Positions 45,600 through 57,840 of a stretch of 64,000 nucleotides of DNA are shown here, one piece after another. Below the pieces are notes generated by a model. The model saw only the letters and a program-made list of their open reading frames with translations. It ran no database searches and was not told the origin of the DNA. How positions within the stretch are numbered: position 1 is the first letter of the stretch; every line of letters begins with the position of its first letter. Location of the stretch: the NCBI RefSeq assembly GCF_019279795.1, contig NC_056726.1, positions 1,137,911,882 to 1,137,975,881 on the forward strand, read 5' to 3'. The position numbers and the translations under genes were made by a program. The stretch comes from Protopterus annectens. Its lineage: Eukaryota > Chordata > Ceratodontiformes > Protopteridae.

Positions 45600-48390
45600 G
45601 CGCCTCTGTATAGTAGTGACAGAGTGAAGACCCCCCTACATAATAGCATTAGTGTACTGTGCCTCTGTCTAGTAGTGACACAGAGATGACCTCTGCTGTA
45701 AACCTATGATCTCCCATCCACTTGTCAAGAATGCACATGAAGAGTGTCAGTGAGGGTCTCTGCCTAACATGAACTGGGATCCTGTTCCACAGTATGGGAA
45801 GCCTCTTAGTGATGGATGTGTCCCTACAGTATGTCCTATTCATATGTGTGCTGAGGTTTAAATCCGTAGCTGTCGTGCTTCTGATGGATTTGGATTGTAT
45901 GAGGTGGAACATGTCCATCACTACCAGAGTGGACATGACCTACTACATCAGGCACAGATCATCCCTATGTAGGCAGTATGCTGTGGAATAGAGCATGAGT
46001 TACGTTAGTGTGGCAGCATATGACAGGTGTTGCAGACCCTTGATCCACCTGGTGATGTACTCATGGGGTCCCCCTAGCTGTTGCAAGTGCCAGGTGAGGT
46101 ACATACCAAATGGGGCATAGTACACAGTCATGGGCCTGATAAGGGAGGAGTATAAGGGTACAATGACCCCTTTTGATGTGGATGTGAATCCCTTCATGAT
46201 AAGGTGGGCAAGGTAGGAAGTCCATCCAACCCCTTCGGCAACGTGGGTGTCAAATGAGAGGTCAGCATTGCACAGTGTCACCAGGTCTCCGATTACTTTG
46301 TCTGTACTCAGTGGGTTATTGTCTATATGATAATATGTAGGTACCTTGTCCATCCAAAAGGGTATGAGTATACATTACGTGGCATGCAGCGTCAGGCCAT
46401 GACTCTGCCACCAGTTTTTGGTGTCCGTGAGGCCTGTCAGTAGGATGTATGTGTCAGCAGGTGTATTGCCTATGGCGCCTAGTATGCAGTCATCTTTGAA
46501 CATTGTCAGCCACTACCCTCCCAAGTCTGCTTCCACATCTGATAATGATATGCCGAACATGAGTAATCCCAGGACAGAGCCCTGTGGGACACCACATGTG
46601 ACTGGCTCTGAGTCTGACATGGCACCAGTGAGGTTGACTATAGGGTTTCTATCCGTTAGCTGGTTTGCAACCCATCATGTGACATATGGATTTACATGTT
46701 AGCTGTTGATCATGTCTATGATGGCAGGGTGCGGTATTGTGTCGAATGCTGTAGGCAAGTCCAGGTAGGCTGTATGGATCTCTATGCCCTCAGCAATGGC
46801 TATAGTGACTGATTTGAAAAGGTCAACCAGGTTCATAAGGCAGGATCTGCCCTCTACAAAGCCAAACCGGGTGGGAACAAGTGTCTAGGTCCCCAATGTC
46901 TCTGTGTATGGGTACCATAATGATCCTTTCCATAGTGTTGCATACCAGGCTGGTTAAGCGTATGGGGCGGTAGTTACCAGGGTCTGTAGAGGTGCCTCCT
47001 GTGTGGAGTGGGACTACTGTTGCTGTATGCCAGTGTCCAGGTACATATGCTGTAGTAAGGCTATGGCTGAATAGCATGTAATGTGCATGTGTAGCTCCTC
47101 TTGCAGTTCACGTAGCATGCAACCCACAATACTGTTGGGTCCCATTGCTGCTGTGTTTACAGCTCCGCTGAGGGTGGTATCCAGCTGGACATCCGAGATG
47201 ACAGGGAGGTTACAGTCAGCTGGGATAAGTAATTCCACATGTGTGGGTGAGGGAGTGTAGACACCTGCACTGAACCTGTCTGCCAGACTGTTGACATTAT
47301 CTGTGTGTTCAGTGTAGCGTATGTCACTGTGAACTAACTGTGAACACAACTGAGGGTTCCCACCCAGGTGTGTAACATAGCAGAGGAAGGCCTTGTGGTC
47401 ATCTGTAGTGACCATAGCGATGTCCCTCTCATTGTTGGCTTTGCATGTTTATACGACAAAACCCATCTGTCTACTACTGCTGATGAGAGATGCCGTAGCT
47501 CTATGGAAGTATGCTCTGCCATGCAGTAGCTACCATCTGTTGTTATACAAGTTGTTCAATGCTGGGGTCCGCCAGACAGGATGCCTGCCCTTGGTGGAGA
47601 GGGTCATGGTTCCATTTGTGATTGCATGATCCATGCATTCTTGGAGATGTCTGTAGAAGCATATGTGAGGGTGTCTGCATTGTGGGAAGTGGATTACACT
47701 GGCCCAGTGGGCATTCAGGATACCAACTCAGTTATAAGACATGTAAAGTCGGCATGTGAGAGGTCTCCCACTGTAGTCTGTTGTGTTGTGGGGGAGGTGG
47801 GATATGTATATCCGGGGTGATTAGTCTGTGGTCAGATGTGACTAGTGAGGGGTATCCTTCCAGTGTGTAGCACATTGTCCCCATGTCTGTGATGATCAGG
47901 TCTAGTATATTATCTCCTGTTGTGGGAGAGGTGACCAGCTGTTCCATTGCATTTGACATAGTGAATACCGGGAACCTTTGGGCTAGGGTGTTTGGGGTAG
48001 AATAATGCACCCAGTGTATGTTAGGGTAGTCGCACTATCCCAATATGATGGTGTGTGGTGGGACATTCATATCCTCCAATGTCTACAGGAAGGCCGACTG
48101 TGGTCCCTGAGATCGGGAGGGTGGTCTGTAACATGCTATCAGTTGTATAGCAGGTTTGCCTACGGTTATCTGCACCTGGATGGTCTGCGATGCCTCATGT
48201 GTTGCCACTAACCTGGAGGTGTGTGTGTCCTCCATGAATATGGGCACACCCCCTCCCTGTCCGTTTTGTCCCGAGTCCTGGGGCCAAAATGCATGATACG
48301 GGGTGTAGCCTGGTACCGCTGGTGTGCTCTCAGGAGCCTTGAACCAGGTTCTCACGTACTGCACAGACATCGAGATTGGTAGAATATGTA
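45600..48390 (-). mobile_element. CR1-like LINE, ORF2 nearly full length, decayed
   Basis: Minus strand, in order: endonuclease (PGYTPYHAFWPQDSG, GGGVPIFMEDTHTSR, QLIACYRPPSRS, GDNILDLIITDM, SLVTSDHRLIT), linker (TDDHKAFLCYVTHLGGNPQL), reverse transcriptase (DPGNYRPIRLTSLVCNTMER, then broken palm) and C-terminal part (IVPLYSSLIRPMTVYYAPFG, ITKRLPILWNRIPVHVRQ, VSLLDRGT). Stops and frameshifts are frequent. The 5' end breaks near 48390, in the first endonuclease block, next to AT microsatellite. Two near-identical GCCTCTGT-TAGTAGTGAC segments at 45601 and 45661 show a short duplication of the 3' end. Confidence 0.85.
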
Positions 48391-48579
48391 TGTACAGATA
48401 TATGTAATACACACATACATATATAGATATCTGTAGAGACTTACACATATACAGATAGATCTGACTGACAACAGACATGTCTGTATATGACTATCTCTCA
48501 CTCTCTGTCCCACCCCCTCACACTCACACTCACCCTGTGTCTCTCTCACTCTCTCCCCCTCTCTCCCCATATCTATATG

Positions 48580-48775
<196 letters not shown>

Positions 48776-50216
48776 ACTGTGTGAGGCACATGTGTGCAGA
48801 TGTCTTGCTACAGGTGCCTGGTGTCACAGGCATGGAGTGAACACCAGTGTGGATACTGGAGTACCATACCCCATTCAAAAACACTGACACCAGTAACCAC
48901 CACATATGTACATGCCTGCCCACCACTGCATGTGTCAGGGGGGAACAGGGTCAATAAGTGTACAATAGGATCCACATCAATACACACAGTGGCACACTAG
49001 TCCTGTAATACCTGTACATGGAATGTGTCAGCGGACATGGTGTGTCAGCTATGGACATGTAGGTCACTGTACCCCTCCACACCCCACAATGTCCTACACG
49101 GTATGTACCTCCCATGACAGCTACAGATATGGTATGGTGAAGGTCACAGACATATGCAAGTAACTGTGTCAATGCACTCAAACACCACAGAGCACACACA
49201 GACTACCTACATAGAGGTTACCACTGCTGGATATACATAGTTCGGTCACACCCATGACAGTTGTCTCCCAACCATGGTAACACCTCCAACATCCACAACA
49301 CAAATTTCCTACGTCTGTCATCCTTGTCACTGCAGTATAGAGCACATGGTGGAGGTATGGGACCCTACCCACAGATATGACATATCCTGTAGTAGACCAC
49401 ACAGAATTAAGAAGAAAGCCTCCCCATGAGTAGATGTCAGATATACCCCTGCTGAATGTTATGCTGATAGGTAATATGCCATATGAGTCACCCTGTGTAA
49501 CTGTTTGAAAGGAGCAGGTACGATCATAACACATGTGTCACAAGGGGCAGGATAGCATAACAGTATGCTGCTGTAGGCCCAGGGCCAAAAGCACACTACC
49601 TACCTAGAACGCAATGCACACCCATTAACACATTGCAAACAGAATATGTGAGGTGGAATGACTGTGCTAGTGAGTGGGTGCATGTTGTGTACTGGTGTGA
49701 TTGCTCACCATGACTGTCTGTCTGTCATGGTAGTGTGTGTCCATGGTGTGAGGCCAGAGACAGGTGTGTGGGGTATTGCGATCAACACATACTACATTGC
49801 CATATGTTGTGCTGTGTTACCCTGTATGTCACTGTGGTGTAGGTAGGGTTATGGCAAGTAAGAGTAGTGTGCAGTACCAGTGAAATATGTAACGTGCATC
49901 GTGTGCAGTGCATGGGCTGATAATGTTCACCATACAGTACCTTAATTCAAACCCCCAGTGTGGGGTCGTGTATTGTACCTGAAACAGTGCGTTGACTGCT
50001 GCAGTATACTAGTCTGTTGTATGGAGTGTGCCAGGTACTGTTGCACAGTTGTCGGATGAGCACTGATATCTGGTCATCTACATGTGTATCCCCAATAGAC
50101 AGACAGATGCTATATATGGTGCCTAAGTTATATCACTGCAGTCAAGTATAATGTGTATTATGTGTGCTATAGTCTGCTGACAGATATTGCTGACATATTT
50201 CCCTTCTCCTTTTCAG
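48776..50216. other. 5' flank of the second Myb-like gene; no gene seen
   Basis: Only short frames. A CCTTCTCCTTTTCAG acceptor at 50202-50216 implies an untranslated upstream exon, which I could not locate. Confidence 0.45.
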
Positions 50217-52150
50217 GGACATGGTTCACCAAAGGAACCCAGTCTACGCCGCTGCAGAAGAGGAGGAGATACACCAGAGCCTGGTGCGGGATTTCGCTGT
50301 ACTCTTTTCCCGCACCAGCCAGAACCAGCAGGAGAGGGCTGCACTGTGGCAAGACCTGGTCCGTCGGGTAAATGACATAGGCACACATAACCGGACATAT
50401 GAGCAGTTATGCCATCACTGCAGTGATTTAATTAGAAATGTCCTTCAGCGTGCGTCGGATATCCACAGGCAGCAGCTTGCCACAGGTGGTGGGGTGGCTA
50501 GACATCCCTCCCTCACCAGACTGGAGGGACTACTCCTGAGTGTTGTGGCTCCAGCACAGCAGCAACAACAACAGCATACATGTGTAATGATGGAGGCTGG
50601 AGCCACACAGCAGCAGGACACAGAGCGTGCAGGTAACATGCCATGTGTATAGTGACCATTCTGTACACTGTTAGGTTATGCATGTGTGCGGTGTGTCCTC
50701 GATTTGTAGCTGTTATCTTGGTAATTATTGTGCATTAGTGATAACCTCATTATCTGCAGTATACCTGTGGAAGCTAACTGTTGCACTACTGAACTGTAAC
50801 ATGCCCACAGTATCAATGGCACAGTTGTGCCCACTGATGATGAATGTCTCTTTTCCGCAGGTCCCTCTGGTGTAACAGCAAGGCAGCCTATCCATGCTGG
50901 TGAGTGTGTAATACCATTACCTTCACTACTCTGTATACTAATAGTAATAATAGGCTGAAGCAGTAGTGCAATGTGTTTGATTGCAGGTGTGTTTGTTTCT
51001 GTGGGTTGATATCTCATATACTGAGGTGTGTGCATGTGTGCATGTGCCCATGTGTGCATGTCTGCATGTGCCCATGTGTGCATGTGTGCATGTGTGCATG
51101 TGTGCATGTGCCCATGTGTGCATGTGTGTATGTGTGCATGTGTGCATGTGTGCATGTGCCCATGTGTGCATGTGTGCATGTGTGCATCAGTGGTGGCATG
51201 GTGTACACATTGTAAACTGTGATTCCTGTCTTACTCCCACAGGTTCTGGTGCTGCTCTTGTGTCATGCAGCAGGGAACCTGAATCAGCTGCTGTGAATAG
51301 TGATGATGATACCTGTGTAATGGCACAGGTAGGTGTGCCAGGGTCCGTCATTGGTCAGCCAATTGACACTACACAGCTGTCGACCCCATCTATGCACACA
51401 GTCATCCTGCCAATACATCCTTTGTCACCAATGTCCCTAGGTGATGGACAGGATACAGTGGGCATTGACCAGGGTAATGTGGTACTGGTGGCACATGCAT
51501 CCCCACACTGCAGCCATGGCCAGGGCCCTGACATGGTACCGCACAGGCAGACGTCCATGGGTTCTCCTGGGAGCATCCGTGGGCATACCGCCCCTGTCAG
51601 ACGTGCCCACAGAGGTCTTTCAACCCCAGCTATGTTCCGGGCTGTAATGTAGGCACAGTCACGTATGGAACGGTACACCAGACAGGGTCTGAGGGAGCTG
51701 AGAGCATGTCGCACAGCCATGAGTGACAGTATGCGTGATGTTGCGGCTGCCATCCGCAACTTCACCGAGGTCATTGACAGACATTGGGGAGACACATTTG
51801 ATCTGTTCCACAACTATATGTCCATGAGCCAGGGCAATGGTGGACGGTTGAGGCATTGACGTGGCCGTATGCCAGCAACAGCAGCAGCTAGCAGCTGTCG
51901 CAGATGACAACAGGGCCGCGGCTGCTCACATAGTGCCAGCAGCAGCCCCAGCAATGCTGGGTCTGTGCTGTCATCGGACCACCCCAGGAAACCACGTGCA
52001 CGTGGTGCTGGACAGTCCCAACAGGGACCTGTCTCCTGTCAACGAACACCTGCTTCTGATGACAGTACCCAGTCTGGATTGGTACTTGATATGGTCCGTA
52101 GCACCCCTGCCAGGCACAGGTACCGTGTCCATGGCCACAGACAGTGATCT
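50217..52150 (+). pseudogene. Second Myb/SANT-like gene, three coding exons, with stops
   Basis: Exon 1 follows an acceptor at 50216, starts with ATG at 50221 and ends at 50632 (AG|GTAACA). Exon 2 is 50861-50899 (TTTTCCGCAG before, GGTGAGTG after). Exon 3 starts at 51243 after CTCCCACAG. Both introns are phase 1 and the joined frame is continuous. Residues 9-75 form a Myb/SANT-like domain (EEEEIHQSLVRDFAVLF, W43, VNDIGTHNRTYEQLCHHC); a QQQQQQ tract follows. Exon 3 keeps one frame to 52147 except for TAG at 51650, TGA at 51857 and TGA near 51905. Beyond the first stop it still reads ERYTRQGLRELRACRTAMSD and VIDRHWGDTFDLFHNYMSM, typical helical C-terminal text. At least the TGA codons could come from CGA by CpG decay. 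It is divergent from the gene at 41.4 kb but shares its intron phases. Confidence 0.72.
51025..51187. repeat. TGTGCATG minisatellite in intron 2
   Basis: Words of TGTGCATG and TGCCCATG alternate for about 160 bases in a roughly 36-bp higher-order pattern. The His/Cys/Met-rich frames on both strands are artefacts of this repeat. Confidence 0.9.
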
Positions 52151-53374
52151 GTATGTCCTAGCAGGTACAGTCTGCGGCTGTCCACAAACCCCTGTATATG
52201 GCAGCCATGAGGTGGGACTGTGTGCATTCATACACACATGCAAAGTGATAACACCTAGGGCTACCGCATACACGCACACACTGCATCAGCATTGCCCCAT
52301 CTTGTACTGCTGTCCCTCACCAACACACACACACAGACATGTCAATTGGTTGTATCAGTGGCAGACTCAGGCATACCAGGTACACACCCTGTGCATATGA
52401 TGAAACTGTGCCACCTCCTGCAATCTGTAAGATCGGTGCAGGAACAGGTTAACATGGTGCTGATGCACTGGGTGACTACATAGAAGTATTGTAATAGTAT
52501 GATGTTGACAACAGTACAGTGTAATTATAGCATTATGGGTATATACCAGCATGCCTGATGCAGTTTCAGTATGAATGTCATTGTATTGTTTTGTACACCC
52601 AAACTAATTACCACGGTGTTCTGTCTGCACATCTTTGCATACTGGTGGTGAGGCTGTGAAGGGATGGCCACCTACATAGGTAGCACAGGGGATACAACAA
52701 TGTACATATTGATACTCAATGATGGCCATGTCAACTGCGAGTTGCATGCTGTCCACACACGACTCTGCAATGCACATGTTTCAGGATGTTGATATCTGTG
52801 CAGTACTACACAGCAGGTTCAGGGCTCACAAGAGCACACTAGCACTACAAGATCACACCTCATACCATGCATAACAGCACCAAAACACAGAACTAACTAT
52901 GACAGGAGGGAGAGTGTCCATACATGTCAAGGATACTGTGGTGCCAGGACAGGTAGCATACATCATACTATGTCTGGAACTGCTGAGTGAGGGCTCAGTG
53001 TCTGTTATTTGATATATGTATTATTACAGGTATGAGCACTTGGGTATCAGGCCAGTTATTCAACATTACGAAGGTACGTGGTCTATACACTTGTGGGGGT
53101 TGTGGCTGGACCCAGCCCATCTGACCTGGGAATGTCTGGGTACTGGCTTAGAGTGCCCGCATATATGCACTGTTACATACTGGAAGTCGTACACCTTGTT
53201 TGTTGTAGCATAGTCTACACACAGGCCTGCTGACTGTAGCTTTGTTTGTATGCATGTTAGCCTGTTATGTTCCTGAAACACTGATCCCACCTGCGGTGCA
53301 GATATACAGTGCCTCTGTGGATCCCTAGTGACATCTGTGTTGCTTACTGTACTGATGTACTGATGTGGCAATGT
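52151..53374. other. No gene seen
   Basis: 3' flank of the Myb-like pseudogene, with only short frames and a small CA tract at 52322-52336. Confidence 0.5.
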
Positions 53375-54900
53375 TACAGCTGTCTCATGTACACAGACAA
53401 CCCTCTCCCCTTCCCATATATGTACAACACATGTGAGAGATGCAACCACATAGCCAAACTGGGGGCTAAGCTCTGTTTACACAGCACTGGCATTCCCTGT
53501 CAGGTGGAGTGGGATACTACAGTGAATACAGTACCAGTCTCCCATAGACCTGCCACAACCACAATCCAAACACAGACACACACAGGTACATTATTGGGCT
53601 CTCAGAATAGCATCCTGCCTGAGCAGCTGACACCTGCAAAGCAGACACACAAGCAAACATTACGCCAGAGCAGAGCACATGCGACACATAGCTCACAAAG
53701 CCTGTGTGCCTAACAGTGTCAGGCCATACGGCTAGACAACACACCTGCTACAGTTGTATGAGGTACCTCTATTGACACGTACACGGTGGTCCTGCTCCCA
53801 GGCTGGACAAGGTGATGGTCACGCTGAGCTGCCCGTCAGGCACTATGATCCACCACATAACACAAGCAAAGCAGTCACTCCAAGGCATGTAGCAGTATGA
53901 CTCAGTCATTGTCTGTGCCAGTGTGTATGACCTCTGACGCACCTCCCTGGACTACATGTTAGGGGACATGGAGGGGCTTTCTGAGGTTGGGGCACAGGCT
54001 GGTATGACCCTGGCTTTGGGTAGCATCTCACCCTCACCATGAATGCTGCCACAATATGTAGACAGGATCATCGGTTTCTGCACTTAACGTATCTTTCAGT
54101 GACATCCAAAGGGGATCCAATGCCTGTCAGTGTGGGATTACATGCTGGACATGCCACATTGCTTTGCATGGGACAGCTTGCACCTGTCACCCATGGGCCG
54201 TTGTATATTGGCAGAGGCTGTTGCTACACACATACTGTCTTTGTATGCAAGGCTGACATTATATAGCCACCTACACAGGTAGCACACGGAATGGGACACT
54301 AATAGCAATGCTACTCAACAGCAGCAGTGTAAACCTCAAGATGCATGCAGTGGAAACTGTCCTTAGCATGGGGTAAAGCAATATCCATGCAGTAACAGAC
54401 TCCTGGTACAAGGCTCCCAGGTGCACACCATCAGTGCCAGGTCATTCCTGATACCATGCTTGTCATCCCCAACACATGCTCCAAAACAGAACAGGGGGGA
54501 TGTATCCAAAGGCACCTCAGATACACACACCCCCAGGTTGGTGGCACTGCACAAAGCATCAGAGCCTCTCCATGTGCAACACGCAGTGGGTTAGACTGCC
54601 TTCAGGTTCATAGCCTGGCACACACCACACTCCCATACCCAGGAAACCCACTTGGCCTTCCTGACAACACTGGGAATATGACGGTCTCTACACACACCAT
54701 TATATGGTTGTACTGCAACTACCCAAACATACAGTGTGAGTATTATTCTAGCTGCAAAACCCTATCTGAAGGTGTCTTATCATTCATTCCCTGCATTGCT
54801 ATGGAACAACTTGTTACCACTCCCACAAGTGGTGACAACATGCTGCACCTGACAATATGCTCCAGACCAATCATGTATCCCTCGCTGGTGGGATGACACC
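53375..54900 (+). mobile_element. CR1-like LINE, ORF1 and endonuclease, decayed
   Basis: The plus strand starts with an ORF1 leader and a zinc-knuckle-like CERCNHIAKLGAKLC (53431-53475). It then shows an SGNH esterase in pieces: a YDL-RTSLDYMLGD block, EVGAQAGMTLALGSISPSP, GIQCLSVWDYMLD and DSLHLSPMGRCILAEAVA (DGLH reads DSLH). From about 54460 the endonuclease end follows: LYCNYPNIQCEYYSSCKTL and AMEQLVTTPTSGDNMLHLTI. Frameshifts and stops are many. It runs up to the satellite. Confidence 0.75.
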
Positions 54901-55169
54901 ATCTACAACCCACACTGTATAGCCACATACCACATGCAGCCCCTGCACAGAACACCCCAGTCATACAGTTGTCTGATGCATATTCCATGTATTCACATGG
55001 GGCAGGCTTCGGACATGGGAACTCTTGCAGTTCACAGGTACATATGTGTAGGTGGCACACACATACATCATGTGTGCATTGACATTACTGATATAATGTA
55101 TGTCTTGCAATATTGGGAACAACACCCCACACATATGGACAAACTGTGTGACAAAATTACACATGGCAT

Positions 55170-56780
55170 TTGTAGGATATAAACCCCTACCTAACTATGT
55201 TAGATCACTTGTGAGAGTCACATTAACAGAGCACGCTATTTGCATTAGTGGGGGGGATTGTTTTCTCCTGCTGTACTTCTAGGGTGCTGACATCATCAGT
55301 GTTTAAACAGTGGAATATGCAGCATGTTTTATGTAGTACTAGTTGCCAAAAGGGACAGTTCTCATACACATGGAATTGCACATACTACTCCCCCATACAG
55401 AGACACACACACACACACACACGGGGCACTTGCTGGATTCAAACCCCTACCTAACTATGTTATGACTGTAGTGAGAGACGCATTAGCAGAGCTCGCTATT
55501 TGCATTACAGGGGGAATTGCTTTCTCCTGCTGTACTTCTAGGGTGCTGACATCATCAGTGTTTAGACAGTGGAATATGCAGCATGTTTTGTGTAGTACTA
55601 GTTGCCAAAAGGGACATTTCTCATACACATGGAGTTGTACACACTAATCCTCCATACCCAGTCACACACACACTGGGCACTTGCAGGATTCAAATCCCTA
55701 CGTATCTATGTTATGACTCTAGTGAGAGACGCATTAGCAGAGTGCGCTATTTGCATTACTGGGGGCATTGCTTTCTCCTGCTGTACTTCTAGGGTGCTGA
55801 CATCATCAGTATTTAGACAGTGGAATATGCAGCATGTTTTGTGTAGTACTAGTTGCCAAAAGGGGCATTTCTCATACACATGGAATTGCACACACTACTC
55901 CCCCATACACAGTCACACACACACTGGGCACTTGCAGGATTCAAACCCCTACATAACTATGTTATGACTTTAGTGAGAGATGCATTAGCAGAGCACGCTA
56001 TTTGCATTATTGGGGGCATTGTCTTCTCCTGCTGTACTTCTAGGGTGCTGACATCATCAGTGTTTAGACAGTGGAATATGCAGCATGTTTTGTGTAGTAC
56101 TAGTTGCCAAAAGGGACATTTCTCATACACATGGAATTGCACACACTACTCCCCCATACAGAGTCACACACACACACGGGGTACTTGCTGGATTCAAACC
56201 CCTACCTAACTATGTTATGACTGTAGTGAGAGATGCATTAGCAGAGCTCGCTATTTGCATAACGGGGGGAATTGCTTTCTCCTGCTGTACTTCTAGGGTG
56301 CTGACATCATCAGTGTTTAGACAGTGGAATATGCAGCATGTTTTGTGTAGTACTAGTTGCCAAAAGGGACATTTCTCATACATATGGAATTGCACACACT
56401 ACTCCCCCATACACAGTCACACACACTGGGCACTTGCAGAATTCAAACCCCTACCTAACTATGTTATGACTCTAGTGAGAGATGCATTAGCAGAGCGCGC
56501 TATTTGCATTACTGGGGGCATTCCTTTCTCCTGCTGTACTTCTAGGGTGCTGACATCATCAGTGTTTAGACAGTGGAATATGCAGCATGTTTTGTGTAGT
56601 ACTAGTTGCCAAAAGGGACATTTCTCATACACATGGAATTGCACACAGTATGCCCCCATACACAGTCACACACACACACTGGGCACTTGCAGGATTCAAA
56701 CCCCTACCTAACTATGTTATGTCACTTGTTAGAGACGCAGTAGCGGAGCGCGCTATTCACATTACTGGGTATAATTTCTG
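55170..56780 (+). repeat. ~251-bp satellite, six full units plus a partial
   Basis: Units begin at the word AAACCCCTACCTAACTATG at 55181, 55441, 55692, 55943, 56196, 56445 and 56698, giving lengths of 260, 251, 251, 253, 249 and 253. Each full unit has GCTATTTGCATTA, CTTCTAGGGTGCTGACATCA, TGGAATATGCAGCATGTTTT and a CA-rich end of variable length. The first unit is the most diverged, the last is degraded after CTATTCACATTAC. Long frames through the array exist only because the unit lacks stops in some frames. Confidence 0.95.
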
Positions 56781-57840
56781 CTCCATACATATGTATAGTG
56801 TGCTGACATCATTATGGATGAAGAGGTATGTACATCTGTTACTATCCATCAGTAAGGAGAAGAGCATATCTATGCATTAACTTTGCACAGGCACAGTGGC
56901 CTACTGTACTGTGGAGGCAGACGCCAAATACACTGTGGATAGCCTTCTGTATTCCCTAGGGACAACGGTCAGGTATTGCACTCTACGGCCATATGTTTAC
57001 CTGTCAGATGCACGTATCTGTTGCTCATATACTGTTTGTGGGTCTTTATTGCCATAGCCTTCCCTATCTCTATAAACAACGTGTGTACTGTGAGAGATGT
57101 TTGCATATGAGTGGGATCCAGTACTTTACTTATGTCTCTGTTGTAACTTCACTGTGTGCACTGGGCAGATGTCTGTATTGTGGGAGGTTCCTGTGTTAAC
57201 ACATAGAAATGCCAGATATGTGTGTGCAACTGCTGAACTGTGACATGGCCTAAGTGTGTGAGCATGCCCAGTTCACAGTCTGTATGGCTTCTTGACTGCC
57301 ACATCTCATTTATCTAAGTGTGCAAGCATGCCCAGTGTGACCTTTCCTTATGTTTGGATCTGTGGACCACCACATTTCTGTTTGTGTGTGGATGCCATCT
57401 ATATATCACATGTACAGTTGAGTGTTGGACATCAGATTGTGTTCTTACTGCCCAACTGCTGTGTGTCTGAACCTAACAGGCATTATGCTGTGCCTGCAGG
57501 GTCGCCATGGGATAGTTTGCATACAGTTGTCATCATCCTTTCCTGCTGACCAAACAGTTGTATTGTTGTATAGTGTACAGTATGATCGGTTTCAGTCCTA
57601 TCACTGCTTGTAATGTTTATAGTGAGCACACCAGACTGGTTGAGGGCCAGTTGTGCAGATATGACCATGTTGCATTTTGTTCAGATATGGACAGCTTAGT
57701 ACATGATTGTCCGACATTGTTATTGTATTCCACAACTTGTGTGGATATTGACAAACAATGGCCATGTGCCCTAGTCCATTTGTAATGCTAGTCAGAGAGT
57801 GTTTGTCCTTCAACACACATTTACTGGTGTTCGACATGAC
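56781..57840. other. Mostly unassigned; possible CR1 ORF1 start at 57020-57130
   Basis: CHSLPYLYKQRVYCERCLHM resembles the zinc-knuckle start of CR1 ORF1 seen at 53431 and 61700. The rest shows no recognisable family. Confidence 0.4.

Noticed and set aside
50676-51222. Long His/Cys/Met/Thr-rich frames on both strands
   Set aside because: They follow the TGTGCATG minisatellite inside intron 2 of the Myb-like pseudogene and have no domain.
55324-56711. A 208-residue frame and shorter ones repeating the same text across the satellite
   Set aside because: The unit length is not constant or a multiple of three, frames switch between units, and antisense frames are equally long; this is a satellite without stops in some frames.
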